64,000 nucleotides of DNA. Origin: Microbacterium croceum. Lineage in GTDB: Bacteria > Actinomycetota > Actinomycetes > Actinomycetales > Microbacteriaceae. Where the stretch lies: positions 620,001 to 684,000 of the forward strand of contig NZ_JAHWXN010000001.1 in the NCBI RefSeq assembly GCF_023091245.1, read 5' to 3'. Numbering within the stretch: the stretch's first letter is position 1; each line of letters opens with the position of its first letter. Shown here in pieces: positions 34,002-42,642 of this stretch. The notes beneath the pieces were generated by a model. The model searched no databases, was not told the DNA's origin, and was given only the letters and a program-made list of their open reading frames with translations. Both the position numbers and the translations under genes were made by a program.

Positions 34002-34607
34002 GTGCCCGAACAGCGCTATCACCACGGCGATCTCCGCCGCACGCTCCTCGAAGCCGCCCGCGCGAGCATCGAGGTCGATGGCGTCGAAGCGCTGTCGTTG
34101 CGCCAGCTGGCCCGTGACGCCGGGGTCAGCCATGCGGCCCCCAGTCGCCACTTCCGCGACAAGCAGGCTCTGCTCGACGCGCTCGCCGAAGACGGTTTCC
34201 TCCGCCTGAGCGCGGCGCTCGACGAGGTCGCGGGTGCAGAGGCGACGACCGTGGCGGACGTGCGGCAGCGATTCGACGAGCTCGCTCGCGGGTATGTCGC
34301 CTTCGCGCTCGCGCAGCCCACGCTGCTGTCGCTCATGTTCGGGTTGAAGCATGCGCCGGACGCCCGTGCCGAACTCATCGAGGCCGGGCACGCGTCGATG
34401 GCGATCACGATGCGCGTCGTCGAAGCGGCGCAGCGGCTCAGCGCGATCGGCCCCGGCGATCCTCAACGCATCGCGCTCACCGCCTTCGCCACCTTCCACG
34501 GCGTGGCGACGCTGAGCTCGGGTGGGCTGCTCGACGGCGTCGCGGCGGAGGACCTGGTCGAGACCGCGGGCGAGATCTTCTGGCGAGGGCTGCAGCCGGC
34601 GGCCTGA
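34002..34607 (+). CDS. TetR-family transcriptional regulator
   Basis: 201 aa. HTH in the first 55 residues: YHHGDLRRTLLEAARASIEV, then LSLRQLARDAGVSHAAPSRH with FRDKQALLDALAEDGF. The C-terminal domain has the YVAFALAQPTLLSLMFG and AFATFHGVATL segments of the WHG (TetR_C_13-like) subgroup. GTG start at 34002, with GGGAGG just upstream. Divergent from the SDR gene, likely repressor of it and of itself. Confidence 0.9.
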   Translation: MPEQRYHHGDLRRTLLEAARASIEVDGVEALSLRQLARDAGVSHAAPSRHFRDKQALLDALAEDGFLRLSAALDEVAGAEATTVADVRQRFDELARGYVAFALAQPTLLSLMFGLKHAPDARAELIEAGHASMAITMRVVEAAQRLSAIGPGDPQRIALTAFATFHGVATLSSGGLLDGVAAEDLVETAGEIFWRGLQPAA

Positions 34608-34631
34608 GCTCCTCCCGCCCTGTGCACGCCC

Positions 34632-34689
34632 TGAGGGGTCAAGACGCGCCGCATCACGGGGCCCGGCTGCGGCGTGTCTTGACCCCTCA
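34632..34689. repeat. 58-bp palindromic repeat, copy B
   Basis: Same element as at 33041-33098 with three to four changes (right arm has GGCGTG for GGCGCG; loop CATCACGGGGCCCGGCTG). It starts 24 bp after the TetR stop. The two copies bracket the SDR/TetR pair as direct repeats 1.59 kb apart. Confidence 0.75.
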
Positions 34690-34765
34690 CGGCTCGGGGG
34701 CCTTCCCTTTCCGCCGCGGCCGTATGACTCTGGAGGGGAGAGATCCATCGACGAGGGAGTGCACG

Positions 34766-34891
34766 ATGTCGAATCCAGATGCCTTGATCAACAGCTTCGA
34801 GGACTTCTCCGGCCTTCCGGAGGTCCCGGAGGAGCCGGAGGTTCCGGAAGAGGTCGAAGAAGAGATCGCCGCGGCTCGCGAAGACGAGTGA
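34766..34891 (+). CDS. Acidic micropeptide, 41 aa
   Basis: Begins MSNPDALINSFEDFSG and then has a Pro/Val/Glu-rich tract (LPEVPEEPEVPEEVEEE) with about 14 acidic and one basic residue. GAGGGAG lies six bases before the ATG, a good SD. The PEVPEEP tract is likely extended and disordered. I know no family. It is followed by a stem-loop, a promoter with its own dyad, and a strongly basic 44-aa gene. It could also be a precursor peptide, but no modifying enzyme lies nearby. Confidence 0.5.
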   Translation: MSNPDALINSFEDFSGLPEVPEEPEVPEEVEEEIAAAREDE

Positions 34892-34898
34892 GCGCAGA

Positions 34899-34922
34899 TG
34901 AACAGGATTTTTTTCCTGTTCA
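34899..34922. terminator. Perfect hairpin with T-loop after the acidic micropeptide
   Basis: TGAACAGGA (34899-34907) pairs with TCCTGTTCA (34914-34922) around six T. Its T-run is in the loop, not after the stem, so it is not a classical terminator; it may be an operator or RNA hairpin. It starts seven bases after the micropeptide stop codon. Confidence 0.45.
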
Positions 34923-34930
34923 GCGGTAAT

Positions 34931-34958
34931 TTGACTTCCCCTGGGAAGTGGCTATGGT
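34931..34958 (+). promoter_or_regulatory. Promoter with dyad in its spacer, before the basic micropeptide
   Basis: -35 TTGACT (34931-34936), 16-bp spacer, -10 TATGGT (34953-34958). The dyad ACTTCCC-CT-GGGAAGT (34934-34949) fills the spacer, a position where a bound repressor would block polymerase. Confidence 0.55.
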
Positions 34959-35001
34959 CGGGAGTGTCAGCCGCCAGCCATCAAGGGGAAGCGAGTTTCA
35001 C

Positions 35002-35136
35002 ATGTCCAAGAAGTCACCGCAGGCACGCGACGGCAAGAAGGTCCCGCAGCTCTCGCTGAAGGAGAAGCGCCTCGCGAAGCGGTCGAAGCAGGAGCCCGAG
35101 GCGTTCATCAAGCCGCGCAAGCGCGCGAACGCCTGA
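35002..35136 (+). CDS. Basic micropeptide, 44 aa
   Basis: MSKKSPQARDGKKVPQLSLK followed by EKRLAKRSKQE and PRKRAN: about 17 Lys/Arg in 44 residues, one central amphipathic helix. AAGGGGAAG lies about 13 bases before the ATG. Similar small basic proteins are widespread as unnamed genes in actinobacteria; nucleic-acid or ribosome binding is a guess from charge. It has its own strong promoter with a dyad, suggesting regulated expression. Confidence 0.6.
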   Translation: MSKKSPQARDGKKVPQLSLKEKRLAKRSKQEPEAFIKPRKRANA

Positions 35137-35219
35137 TCCGCGCCTCTCGCGGGGTCGGGGTCGCGCCGATCCGGTTCGTCTCCGACCCCGCGGCACGCGT
35201 CACCGTCACGGCATGACCG

Positions 35220-36038
35220 CTACTGCGCGCGCATGTAGTCCTCGGCCGCGCGGACCTGATCAGCGGAGGGACGGATGCCGGTGTAGAGCACGAACTGCTC
35301 GAGCGCCTGCAGCGTCGCGACCTCGGCGCCGGTGATCACGGTCTTGCCGGCCGCGCGGCCCGCCGCGACCAGGGGTGTCTCCGCCGGCAGCGCCACGACG
35401 TCGAACACGACCGATGCCGCCGCGATTGCAGCGTCGTCGAACGAGAGCGCGTGCTCATCGGGCCCGCCGGCCATGCCGATGGGCGTCACGTTCACCAGGA
35501 CGTCCGCCTCGAGGCCCGCGGCATCCGCCCGCCATCCGAAGTCGTACTGCGCGGCGAGTGCGCGGCCGATGCCCTCGTTCCTGGCGACGATCGTGACTCT
35601 GGTGAAGCCGGCGTCGCGGAACGCGGCGGCCGTCGCTTTCGCCATGCCCCCGGAGCCGCGCAGCAGCACGGAGGATGCGGGGTCGAGGCCGTTCCGTTCG
35701 ATCAACTGCGCGATCGCGGAGTAGTCGGTGTTGTACGCCACGAGAACACCGTCATCGTTGACGATCGTGTTGACGGAGTCGATCGCGGTCGCGGAGGCAT
35801 CCATCCGATCGACCAGGGCGATCACATCCTCCTTGTACGGCATCGAGATCGCACACCCGCGGATGCCCAGGCCGCGGACACCGGCGATGGCCTGCGCGAG
35901 GTCGGTCGGCGCGAACGCCTTGTAGATCCAGTTCAGCTCGAGTGCCTCGTACAGGAAGTTGTGGAAACGGGTTCCATTGTTGCTGGGGCGCGCTGACAGC
36001 GAGATACAGAGCGTCATGTCCTTGTTGAGCATCGTCAC
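35220..36038 (-). CDS. Shikimate dehydrogenase-like protein of the HI0607 (SdhL) type
   Basis: 272 aa. It follows the HI0607-type pattern rather than AroE: LCISLSARPSNNGTRFHNFL at the N-terminus, LGIRGCAISMPYKEDVI with the conserved Lys, SVNTIVNDDG and AYNTDY with Asn and Asp, and the altered cofactor loop GSGGMAKA. C-terminus has GAEVATLQALEQF. These proteins reduce dehydroshikimate poorly and their true substrate is unclear, so it is not labelled aroE. It is monocistronic, with the pilus locus divergent after a 311-bp gap. Confidence 0.85.
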   Translation of the reverse strand: MTMLNKDMTLCISLSARPSNNGTRFHNFLYEALELNWIYKAFAPTDLAQAIAGVRGLGIRGCAISMPYKEDVIALVDRMDASATAIDSVNTIVNDDGVLVAYNTDYSAIAQLIERNGLDPASSVLLRGSGGMAKATAAAFRDAGFTRVTIVARNEGIGRALAAQYDFGWRADAAGLEADVLVNVTPIGMAGGPDEHALSFDDAAIAAASVVFDVVALPAETPLVAAGRAAGKTVITGAEVATLQALEQFVLYTGIRPSADQVRAAEDYMRAQ

Positions 36039-36349
36039 GGCTCCAGGCTACTTGCGCGACCTCGCGCTCGAGCAGCTTCGTGCGCGCACCTGATCGGCGG
36101 AGCGATCGAGAGGGGTCCGGTGTCCCCCTGTAGACCGCGGCGAAACGCCGCGAATCCGACGTCGATTTCGGCGTAGTGCGACGTGAAGCCCCGCCGTTCC
36201 GCGGGTTGCGGGGGCGCAACGAAGGCGGAACCACGGCGCCGTTCCATCCGCTCTCTGCCGCGCGTACCGTCGACCCCGGCTCCGCACCTCGGGTGGACAT
36301 CTCCCCCGAGCGTCGCGATCAGCGCCACGTGACCATCGGGGAGAACGTC
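36039..36349. other. 311-bp intergenic region before the pilus operon
   Basis: No convincing gene. It must hold the promoters of the shikimate-dehydrogenase-like gene and of the pilus operon. One feature stands out: CGCGGCG-AAA-CGCCGCG (36136-36152), a perfect seven-base hairpin. The pilus frame stays open back to 36176, but GGGGAGA before the ATG at 36350 and the signal peptide behind it fix the start there. Confidence 0.5.
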
Positions 36350-39300
36350 ATGGATTCATCGGAAGCGCCGTTCCGTGTCGACGGCGACCGTCGTCGCCTT
36401 CGCCGCCGTCGAGTGACCCGTCTGGGGGCGATGGCGTGCACGGCGATGCTCATCGCCTTCTTCGGCGTGGTCGGCGCGACCGGCGGAGCAGGGAGCGCTT
36501 CGGCAGCCCCCGGTTCGCCGGGGGTGCCGGGCGCTCCTGCTGTTCTCTTCCAGGAGGACTTCCAGCAGGGCACCGGCATCACCGAGCTCGAGAACTACGT
36601 CTCCGCATCCGGGGCGACCTACTCGGCCGATCCGTTCTGGCTCGACGCCACCGCGTGCAACGGCTTCATCCTGAGCCAGCCCGACCCTTTCCCCGGCGGC
36701 ACCGTCTGCGGGGGACGGGCGACCGAGTGGACCGAGGTGCAGCGTAAGGCCGCAGCCCTCGGACTTCTCAACAGCCCGCAGAACTCGACGACCAACCGCG
36801 CTGTCTCGAGCAACACGTCCTCGAACGGCCCGGCCAATGCCCGCCAGTTCATCAGCTCTCAGCTCTCGGTGCCGTCGAATGGGCGTTTCATCACCTTCTC
36901 CGTGGATGCAGCCGCGACGAACTGCGCCACCGGCAACCAGCCGTCGCTCCGGTTCTACCTCACGAACGCGGCCGGCACGGAGACGCCGGTGTCCAGCTCG
37001 GCCATCAACCCCTGCACCGACTCGCGACGGCTGACCACGACCGCATTCGGCGGCTCCGTCAGCTACGGCCGCTTCCCGGCGAACGGCTCGATGCTCTACA
37101 CGAGCGCCACCCTCGGCATCACCATGCGCAATGTTCAGGGCAACGGGATCGGCAACGACGGTGCGTTCGACAACATCCGCGTCCTGGACGTGACCCCGCA
37201 GCTGGACAAATCGTTCAGCCCGGCTTCCGTACCGACGGGCGGCACCTCCACCCTGACGCTCACGGTCACCAACACGAGCGAGCTCGCCGAGAAGGTCGGC
37301 TGGTCGTTCACGGATTCCCTCCCCACCGGCCTCGCTGTGCGTTCCCCCGCGAACGTGGGGGGCACGTGCACCGCGACGGTCGCCGCCGCAGCCGGGGCGA
37401 CATCCGTGGTCGTCTCGAACGGAAGGCTCAACGCTGGACAGGCGTCGTGCACCATCACCCTGGACGTCACCTCGAACACCGCGGGGACATACGACAACTG
37501 CGCCGCGAACATCACCGCGCACGTGGGCATCGACCTTCCCGCCTGCGCATCGGTGAGGTTCTTCCCATCCGACCCCTGCGTGGCGGTGCCGGTGTGGACG
37601 AACACCGCGAATGCGCTGCAGCAGTACAACCCCACGACCTTCCAGCTCGTCTCCTCGACCCCGCTGGCGCGTGAGTACGGGGACATCGCGTGGAGCAGCA
37701 ACGGAAGTGCGCTGTACGGGGTGGACTATGACGGTGGCACGGGTCGGGCGCCGGTGTTGAGGCGGATCGATCCGGTGACCGGTGCTGAGCTCGCATCGGT
37801 TGCGATCACGGGGCCGATTCTGACGCAGGCGACGGTTCCGGGTCCGAGTGCGACTCTGTACAGCCTGAACGCGCTGGCGGCGCTGGATGCGAACACGTTG
37901 CTGGTGGGGTCGTACTCGTCGAGGGCGATCTATCGGCTGGATGTGAATACCGGGGTCACGACGCTGTGGACGCAGTTCCCGAGCCAGATCAGTTCTGCGG
38001 GCGACTTCACGGTGCTGCCGGACGGCGACATCCTCGCCTTCGGTGTACGCCCTCTCGATGGAAATCTGTCGAACTCGCGGGTCTACCGCATTCATCCTGA
38101 CGGGTCGATGACGCAGATCGGCACCGTACCGGCGATGTGGGGTGGTGCGCAGTCCGGAGGCAACTTCTTCATGGCCGCCCCGAGCGGTCAGCTCAATCGG
38201 ATCTCGCTCGCGTCTCTGCCCACGGCGGCGAGCACGGCGATGCTCTCCTACACGACGGTGCTGTCGGGAGGACCGCAGTTCTACGGGGCGAGCGCCGTTC
38301 AGGATGCCGGTCAGTGCGTCGGTCTGACGATCACGAAGGCACCGAGCCCGGCAGTCATCACCGGACCGGGGCAGACCGTGACCTACAGCTTCACCGTGAA
38401 GAACATCTCCGACGTGCGCATCCAGAACATCGTGGTGACCGATGTGCAGCAGGCGCCTGCGGGGGCGTTGACGTCTGGTCCGACCTGCCCCGTCACGGTG
38501 CTGAACCCGGGGCAGAGCACTGTGTGCACGGGCACCTATATCGCCACGAACGCGGACGTCGCTCATGGTCGCATCGACGACACGGCCACCGCGGCCGGCG
38601 CGACGCAGGAGGGCCGCGAGGTCATCTCGAACCAGGCGACGGCGACGGTGCCGATCCAGCCGGTTCTGACCTGGTCGTTGTCGAAATCAGCGTCAGTCGC
38701 CGGAGTCCCCCTTGCCCAGGGCGCCGTCGTCGAGCCCGGGGACGAGATCTCCTACACGGTCACCGCGGTCAGCGCGGCCACGGTCGACATCACCGGCGTG
38801 ACGCTGTCGGACGACCTTGCCGAGGTATTGGATGACGCGACGTTCGTTCCGGGGTCGGGGCAGCTCGTCATCGGCGCAGGCACTCCGGTCGCGGTCGCCG
38901 ATCCTGCAGGGGCGGTCCTGACAGCAGGACCGTTCACGCTCCCGAAGGGTGCGACGGCGACTCTGACCTACCGGGTGACCGTGGGGGCGGACGCGTGGTC
39001 GTCGACGCTCACGAACGTGGTCACGGGAGCGGCAGGAACTCCGGCCGCGCCGATCGATCCGGAACCGTGTGACGAGGACTGCACGACGTCGCAGGTGACG
39101 CCGACGCCGGTGCAGATCCAGAAGGTCGGTGAGGCGTCGACCGGGGCTGTGGTGCCGATGGACGGGTCGTCGTGGGCGATCTTCTCGGCGGAGACCGGGG
39201 GAACGGCGCTCGTGGACCCGGTGCCGGCGGCGGTGTCGGGTGGGACTCCGGTGACGGGTCTGTTCCGTGACGTCACCCTCACGGCGGGGACGTACTGGTT

Positions 39301-39613
39301 GGAGGAGACGCGGGCGCTGGACGGGTTCGCGCTGCTCGCAGGGCGGGTGCCGTTCACGGTCGCCGCCGACGGCACGATCACGCTCGGCGCCGGTGTCTCC
39401 TCGAATGTGCAGCTGGTGGATGTCGACGGCATCCGCACGATCCGTGTCGAAGACGTTCCCGCTCTCGATCTCCCGGACGCCGGAGGGCCCGGCACGGCCT
39501 GGATCTCCCTGATCGGCCTCACCCTCCTCCTCACCGGCACCACCGCCGGCACCCTCAACCTCGCGCGACGACGACGAGCACTCGCCGTCACCTCACGCGG
39601 TCCCCGGGCGTGA
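36350..39613 (+). CDS. Large sortase-anchored surface adhesin, probable pilus tip protein
   Basis: 1087 aa. Signal peptide at about 25-60 (ACTAMLIAFFGVVGATGG, then ASAAPG). Then a lectin-like region (about 65-290, opening VLFQEDFQQGTGITELENYV), a DUF11-like repeat (PQLDKSFSPASVPTGG), a beta-propeller-like part (about 420-645, with WSSNGSALYGVDYDGG and TLYSLNALAALDANTLLVGS), two more DUF11-like repeats, an SpaA/Cna-B domain (VQIQKVGEASTGAVV) and a C-terminal sorting signal: LPDAGG, hydrophobic helix, RRRR. LPDAG departs from LPxTG. First gene of the pilus operon. Confidence 0.85.
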   Translation: MDSSEAPFRVDGDRRRLRRRRVTRLGAMACTAMLIAFFGVVGATGGAGSASAAPGSPGVPGAPAVLFQEDFQQGTGITELENYVSASGATYSADPFWLDATACNGFILSQPDPFPGGTVCGGRATEWTEVQRKAAALGLLNSPQNSTTNRAVSSNTSSNGPANARQFISSQLSVPSNGRFITFSVDAAATNCATGNQPSLRFYLTNAAGTETPVSSSAINPCTDSRRLTTTAFGGSVSYGRFPANGSMLYTSATLGITMRNVQGNGIGNDGAFDNIRVLDVTPQLDKSFSPASVPTGGTSTLTLTVTNTSELAEKVGWSFTDSLPTGLAVRSPANVGGTCTATVAAAAGATSVVVSNGRLNAGQASCTITLDVTSNTAGTYDNCAANITAHVGIDLPACASVRFFPSDPCVAVPVWTNTANALQQYNPTTFQLVSSTPLAREYGDIAWSSNGSALYGVDYDGGTGRAPVLRRIDPVTGAELASVAITGPILTQATVPGPSATLYSLNALAALDANTLLVGSYSSRAIYRLDVNTGVTTLWTQFPSQISSAGDFTVLPDGDILAFGVRPLDGNLSNSRVYRIHPDGSMTQIGTVPAMWGGAQSGGNFFMAAPSGQLNRISLASLPTAASTAMLSYTTVLSGGPQFYGASAVQDAGQCVGLTITKAPSPAVITGPGQTVTYSFTVKNISDVRIQNIVVTDVQQAPAGALTSGPTCPVTVLNPGQSTVCTGTYIATNADVAHGRIDDTATAAGATQEGREVISNQATATVPIQPVLTWSLSKSASVAGVPLAQGAVVEPGDEISYTVTAVSAATVDITGVTLSDDLAEVLDDATFVPGSGQLVIGAGTPVAVADPAGAVLTAGPFTLPKGATATLTYRVTVGADAWSSTLTNVVTGAAGTPAAPIDPEPCDEDCTTSQVTPTPVQIQKVGEASTGAVVPMDGSSWAIFSAETGGTALVDPVPAAVSGGTPVTGLFRDVTLTAGTYWLEETRALDGFALLAGRVPFTVAADGTITLGAGVSSNVQLVDVDGIRTIRVEDVPALDLPDAGGPGTAWISLIGLTLLLTGTTAGTLNLARRRRALAVTSRGPRA

Positions 39614-39671
39614 CATGCGCGCCCACCCGAATACCCGAGAAACGCAAGACCAGACCCAAGGGGGAAGAAAC

Positions 39672-41156
39672 ATGAAGACCATGAATCCGGCACGACGCGG
39701 ACTCCGCGTCGGCCTCGCAGCGAGCGCCGCCGCGGTGCTCCTGGGGCTCGGCCTCGCGGCACCGGCGGCAGCGGCGCCGCTGGTCGGCCCGAACGCCACC
39801 GGCTCGATCACCGTGCACAAGCTCGAAGCGCCCGACACCCCCACCGGCCTGCCGAACAACGGCACGGCCGTGGACACCGCCGGTCTCACCCCGCTCCCCG
39901 GGGTCGAGTTCCAGGTGCGGCAGGTCACCGGCATCGACCTGTCGACCAACAGCGGCTGGACGAACGCCTCGACGCTGTCGGGCGTGTTCGACGCCGCAGA
40001 TCCCGAAGGCTCGATCACCGGCGCGGGATACACGCTCGCGGCGGGTTCGTCTCTGGTGACGGATGCCGCAGGTCAGGCGTCGTTCACGGGCCTCCCCGTC
40101 GGCCTGTATCTCGTCGAGGAGACCAGCTTCCCGGCGGGGGTGACGCCATCGGCACCGTTCCTCGTGTCGGTGCCGCTGACCGATCCCGACAACCATGACG
40201 CGTGGCTGTACGACGTGCACGTCTACCCGAAGAACGCCGTCACGTCGGCGACCAAGACCGTGGAGGATGCGGATGCCGTGCAGCTGGGCGATGAGGTGAC
40301 GTTCACGATCACGTCCGATATCCCCAACGTCGACCCGATCGACGGCTACAAGATCGTCGACGTGCTCGACAGCAAGCTCGACTACGTCGCCTCCACCGTG
40401 ACCCTGGCTGACGGCACGACGATCGCCGAGGGCACCGACTACACGATCACGCATGACGCCGCGACGAACGCCGTCACCGTCCAGTTCACCGCTGCCGGAC
40501 GCGCAGTGCTCGCCGCCCACAACACGACACGCGTGGTCGTGGACATCATCACCACGGTGAACACGATCGGCGAGATCGTCAACCAGGCGCTCGTGTACCC
40601 GAACCTGCCCAGCTTCGACATCGAGCCCGGTGAGCCCGGCGGGCCCACCACGACCCCCGAGGTCGAGACCCGCTGGGGCGGCCTGACCGTGGAGAAGGTC
40701 GGACCGGGTGGCCAGGCACTCACCGGTGCCGTCTTCCAGATCTTCACGTCGGCCGCCGATGCGGCAGCGCAGACGAACCCGGTCACCCTGAACGGCGAGA
40801 CGGAGTTCGAGGTGACTGACGCCGATGGCACGCTCACCATCACCGGCCTGCGCTACAGCGACTTCGCCAACGGGGCCACGGTCGCACCGGGTGACGCCGG
40901 GTACCTGCAGTACTACCTCGTCGAGGTGAAGGCACCTACCGGTTACGAGCTCCTCGCCCAGCCGATCGAGTTCACCGTCACCGCCGCCACCACCGCCGCG
41001 GGCATCGACCTGACCGTCACCAACGTGCCTCACAACGGCGGCTTCCAGCTGCCGTTCACCGGTGGCACCGGTACCGGTCTGCTCTACCTGGTAGGCCTCG
41101 GCCTCGTCGCCGGTGGCATCGTGTTCCTCGTCATCAAGCGACGTCGGAACGCCTGA
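39672..41156 (+). CDS. SpaA/FimA-type pilus backbone pilin
   Basis: 494 aa. Signal peptide (VGLAASAAAVLLGLGLAAPA then AAAAP), pilin motif WLYDVHVYPKN near residue 180 with the Lys that forms the intersubunit isopeptide bond, two Cna-B-like domains, E-box YYLVEVKAPTGYELL near 418, and a canonical sorting signal LPFTGG with membrane helix and KRRRNA tail. It polymerises by the sortase encoded next. ATG at 39672 with GGGGGAAG upstream, 58 bp after the adhesin stop. Confidence 0.92.
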   Translation: MKTMNPARRGLRVGLAASAAAVLLGLGLAAPAAAAPLVGPNATGSITVHKLEAPDTPTGLPNNGTAVDTAGLTPLPGVEFQVRQVTGIDLSTNSGWTNASTLSGVFDAADPEGSITGAGYTLAAGSSLVTDAAGQASFTGLPVGLYLVEETSFPAGVTPSAPFLVSVPLTDPDNHDAWLYDVHVYPKNAVTSATKTVEDADAVQLGDEVTFTITSDIPNVDPIDGYKIVDVLDSKLDYVASTVTLADGTTIAEGTDYTITHDAATNAVTVQFTAAGRAVLAAHNTTRVVVDIITTVNTIGEIVNQALVYPNLPSFDIEPGEPGGPTTTPEVETRWGGLTVEKVGPGGQALTGAVFQIFTSAADAAAQTNPVTLNGETEFEVTDADGTLTITGLRYSDFANGATVAPGDAGYLQYYLVEVKAPTGYELLAQPIEFTVTAATTAAGIDLTVTNVPHNGGFQLPFTGGTGTGLLYLVGLGLVAGGIVFLVIKRRRNA

Positions 41157-41230
41157 CCCGCATCGTGAGGGGAGGGCGGCCGTCGCCGGCCGCCCTCCCC
41201 TCACCCCCACCGCTGCATCAGGAGGAGATC

Positions 41231-42127
41231 ATGACGACCACAGACGCGGGAGTCGCCACCCCGGCGCGGCGTGCCGAGCGGCGATGGTCGCGGGCCAACA
41301 TCGTGGTCGGTCTCGTCGTCGTCGCCGGCACCTGCCTGGTCGCGTATCCGTCGGCAGGCGCGTGGGTCACCGACCTGACCCACGCCTCCACCGTGTCGGG
41401 ATACGCGCAGGAGGTCGCTGCGACGGACGCCGACGAGCTCGACGACATCCTCGCGGCCGCGCGGCAGTACAACGCCGACCTTCCGGACGGCCCGCTCCGC
41501 GATCCGTACGTGCTCAATGCCGAGGGCGGTGCCGATGACACCCGCGATCAGCATTCGGACTACCTCGCCCAGCTCTCCCTGCGTCCGGACGCGCCGATGG
41601 CGCGCATCCGCGTCCCGGAGATCGATGTCGATCTGCCGGTCTACCACGGCACGGATGAGAGCACCTTGGCGAAGGGCATCGGGCACCTCTACGGCTCCGC
41701 GCTTCCGGTCGGGGGCGCGGGCACGCACGCCGTGCTCACCGGGCACTCCGGAATCCCTGGCGAGACCCTGTTCACCCGACTCGGCGAGGTGGAGATCGGC
41801 GATGCGGTCGTGGTCGAGGTCGCCGGCGAGAAGCTGACCTACCTCGTGGACCAGATCAAGACCGTGCTGCCCGATGTCGGCGATGACCTGCGACAGGTCG
41901 CGGGCCACGACTACCTCACGCTGCTCACCTGCACGCCCATCGGCGTGAACACGCATCGACTGCTGGTGCGGGCGGAGCGAGTGGAATCCACATCGGATGA
42001 CGCGGCGCAGATCGCCCTGCCTGCGTCGGCGACATCGCCCGCGTTCCCCTGGGATGCCGCACTCATGCTGATCGGCGGATTCGCGATCGCCTTCGCCATC
42101 GCCCGCCCTCGCGCTGTGTCCTCGTAG
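41231..42127 (+). CDS. Class C (pilin-polymerising) sortase
   Basis: 298 aa. N-terminal membrane anchor at about 24-45; lid segment RDPYVLN (class C DP-aromatic lid that covers the active site); catalytic His in VLTGHSG, Cys in LLTCTP and Arg in THRLLVR; C-terminal membrane helix at about 272-292. It cuts LPFTG of the pilin and joins it to the pilin-motif Lys of the next subunit. ATG at 41231 with GGAGGAG directly before it. Last gene of the operon, followed by a strong terminator stem. Confidence 0.93.
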   Translation: MTTTDAGVATPARRAERRWSRANIVVGLVVVAGTCLVAYPSAGAWVTDLTHASTVSGYAQEVAATDADELDDILAAARQYNADLPDGPLRDPYVLNAEGGADDTRDQHSDYLAQLSLRPDAPMARIRVPEIDVDLPVYHGTDESTLAKGIGHLYGSALPVGGAGTHAVLTGHSGIPGETLFTRLGEVEIGDAVVVEVAGEKLTYLVDQIKTVLPDVGDDLRQVAGHDYLTLLTCTPIGVNTHRLLVRAERVESTSDDAAQIALPASATSPAFPWDAALMLIGGFAIAFAIARPRAVSS

Positions 42128-42137
42128 TCCCCCGACC

Positions 42138-42182
42138 CCCACCCGCGAGGCACTCTCCTCTCCCCGGAGCCTCGCGGGTGGG
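42138..42182 (+). terminator. Terminator stem of the pilus operon
   Basis: CCCACCCGCGAGGC (42138-42151) pairs with GCCTCGCGGGTGGG (42169-42182), 14 bp, 17-base loop, beginning 10 bp after the sortase stop. No T-run follows, as is common in actinobacteria. Confidence 0.65.
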
Positions 42183-42392
42183 CCTGTTCATGCATCGCGC
42201 GATGGCGCGGTGGACCATCCGTGCAGCGCGGCGGAACTCGCGGAGTCGGGGGAGACGGGCGAGCGGAGGTGCCTCCGTGCTGTGATGCCCTGTCTCCTCC
42301 CGAAACCTGCGATCCTCGCGGATCCTCTCCCCGACCTTCGCAGTTCTCGCCGTCTGAACGAATCGTCCGTGGCGGGATCGTGCATCCTCCCC

Positions 42393-42398
42393 TAGGGT
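42393..42398 (+). promoter_or_regulatory. -10-like hexamer before the structured RNA
   Basis: TAGGGT fits TAnnnT and ends six bases before 42405, the first paired base of the predicted RNA structure. No clear -35 is visible at the right distance, so the call is modest. Confidence 0.35.
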
Positions 42399-42404
42399 GA
42401 AGGT

Positions 42405-42603
42405 GCATGCACAAGGGGATTAGATCGTCTCCGTCACCCCCAGATGACGGGCAGCCTTCCCCAGAGGCAAGACGATCCGTGCATGCGATTGGGCCCTCTC
42501 GAGTAGTTCAGTCCCCAATGGACTATTCGAGGGGGCCGCTCTCAAACATCTTCTCACTTTTTTTCGATTTGTCCCCCAAAAGGGGGACAAGATCTCGAAA
42601 AAA
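42405..42603 (+). ncRNA. Candidate structured RNA with C-rich hairpin loops
   Basis: Nested perfect stems: P0 GCATGCAC/GTGCATGC (42405-42412 with 42479-42486); P1 GATCGTCT/AGACGATC (42423-42430, 42470-42477); inside it P2 CCGTCA/TGACGG (loop CCCCCAGA) and P3 GCCT/AGGC (loop with TCCCCAG), making a three-way junction. Then P4, a long hairpin from GGCCCTCTCGAG (42492) to 42537 with CCCCAAT in its loop, and P5 TTGTCCCCC-AAAA-GGGGGACAA (42569-42590) inside TTTTTTCGA/TCGAAAAAA. The stretch is AT-richer than its surroundings. Loops recall the CCCC loops of actinobacterial sRNAs such as 6C, but I cannot assign a family. Confidence 0.55.
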
Positions 42604-42642
42604 GGGTTAGGGTTGTTCCTGACGCACCCTCCGGTCGTCTTC

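Noticed and set aside
42407..42610. 67-codon plus-strand frame beginning with ATG
   Set aside because: It covers exactly the nested stems of the candidate RNA, has no Shine-Dalgarno sequence, and its residues look random.
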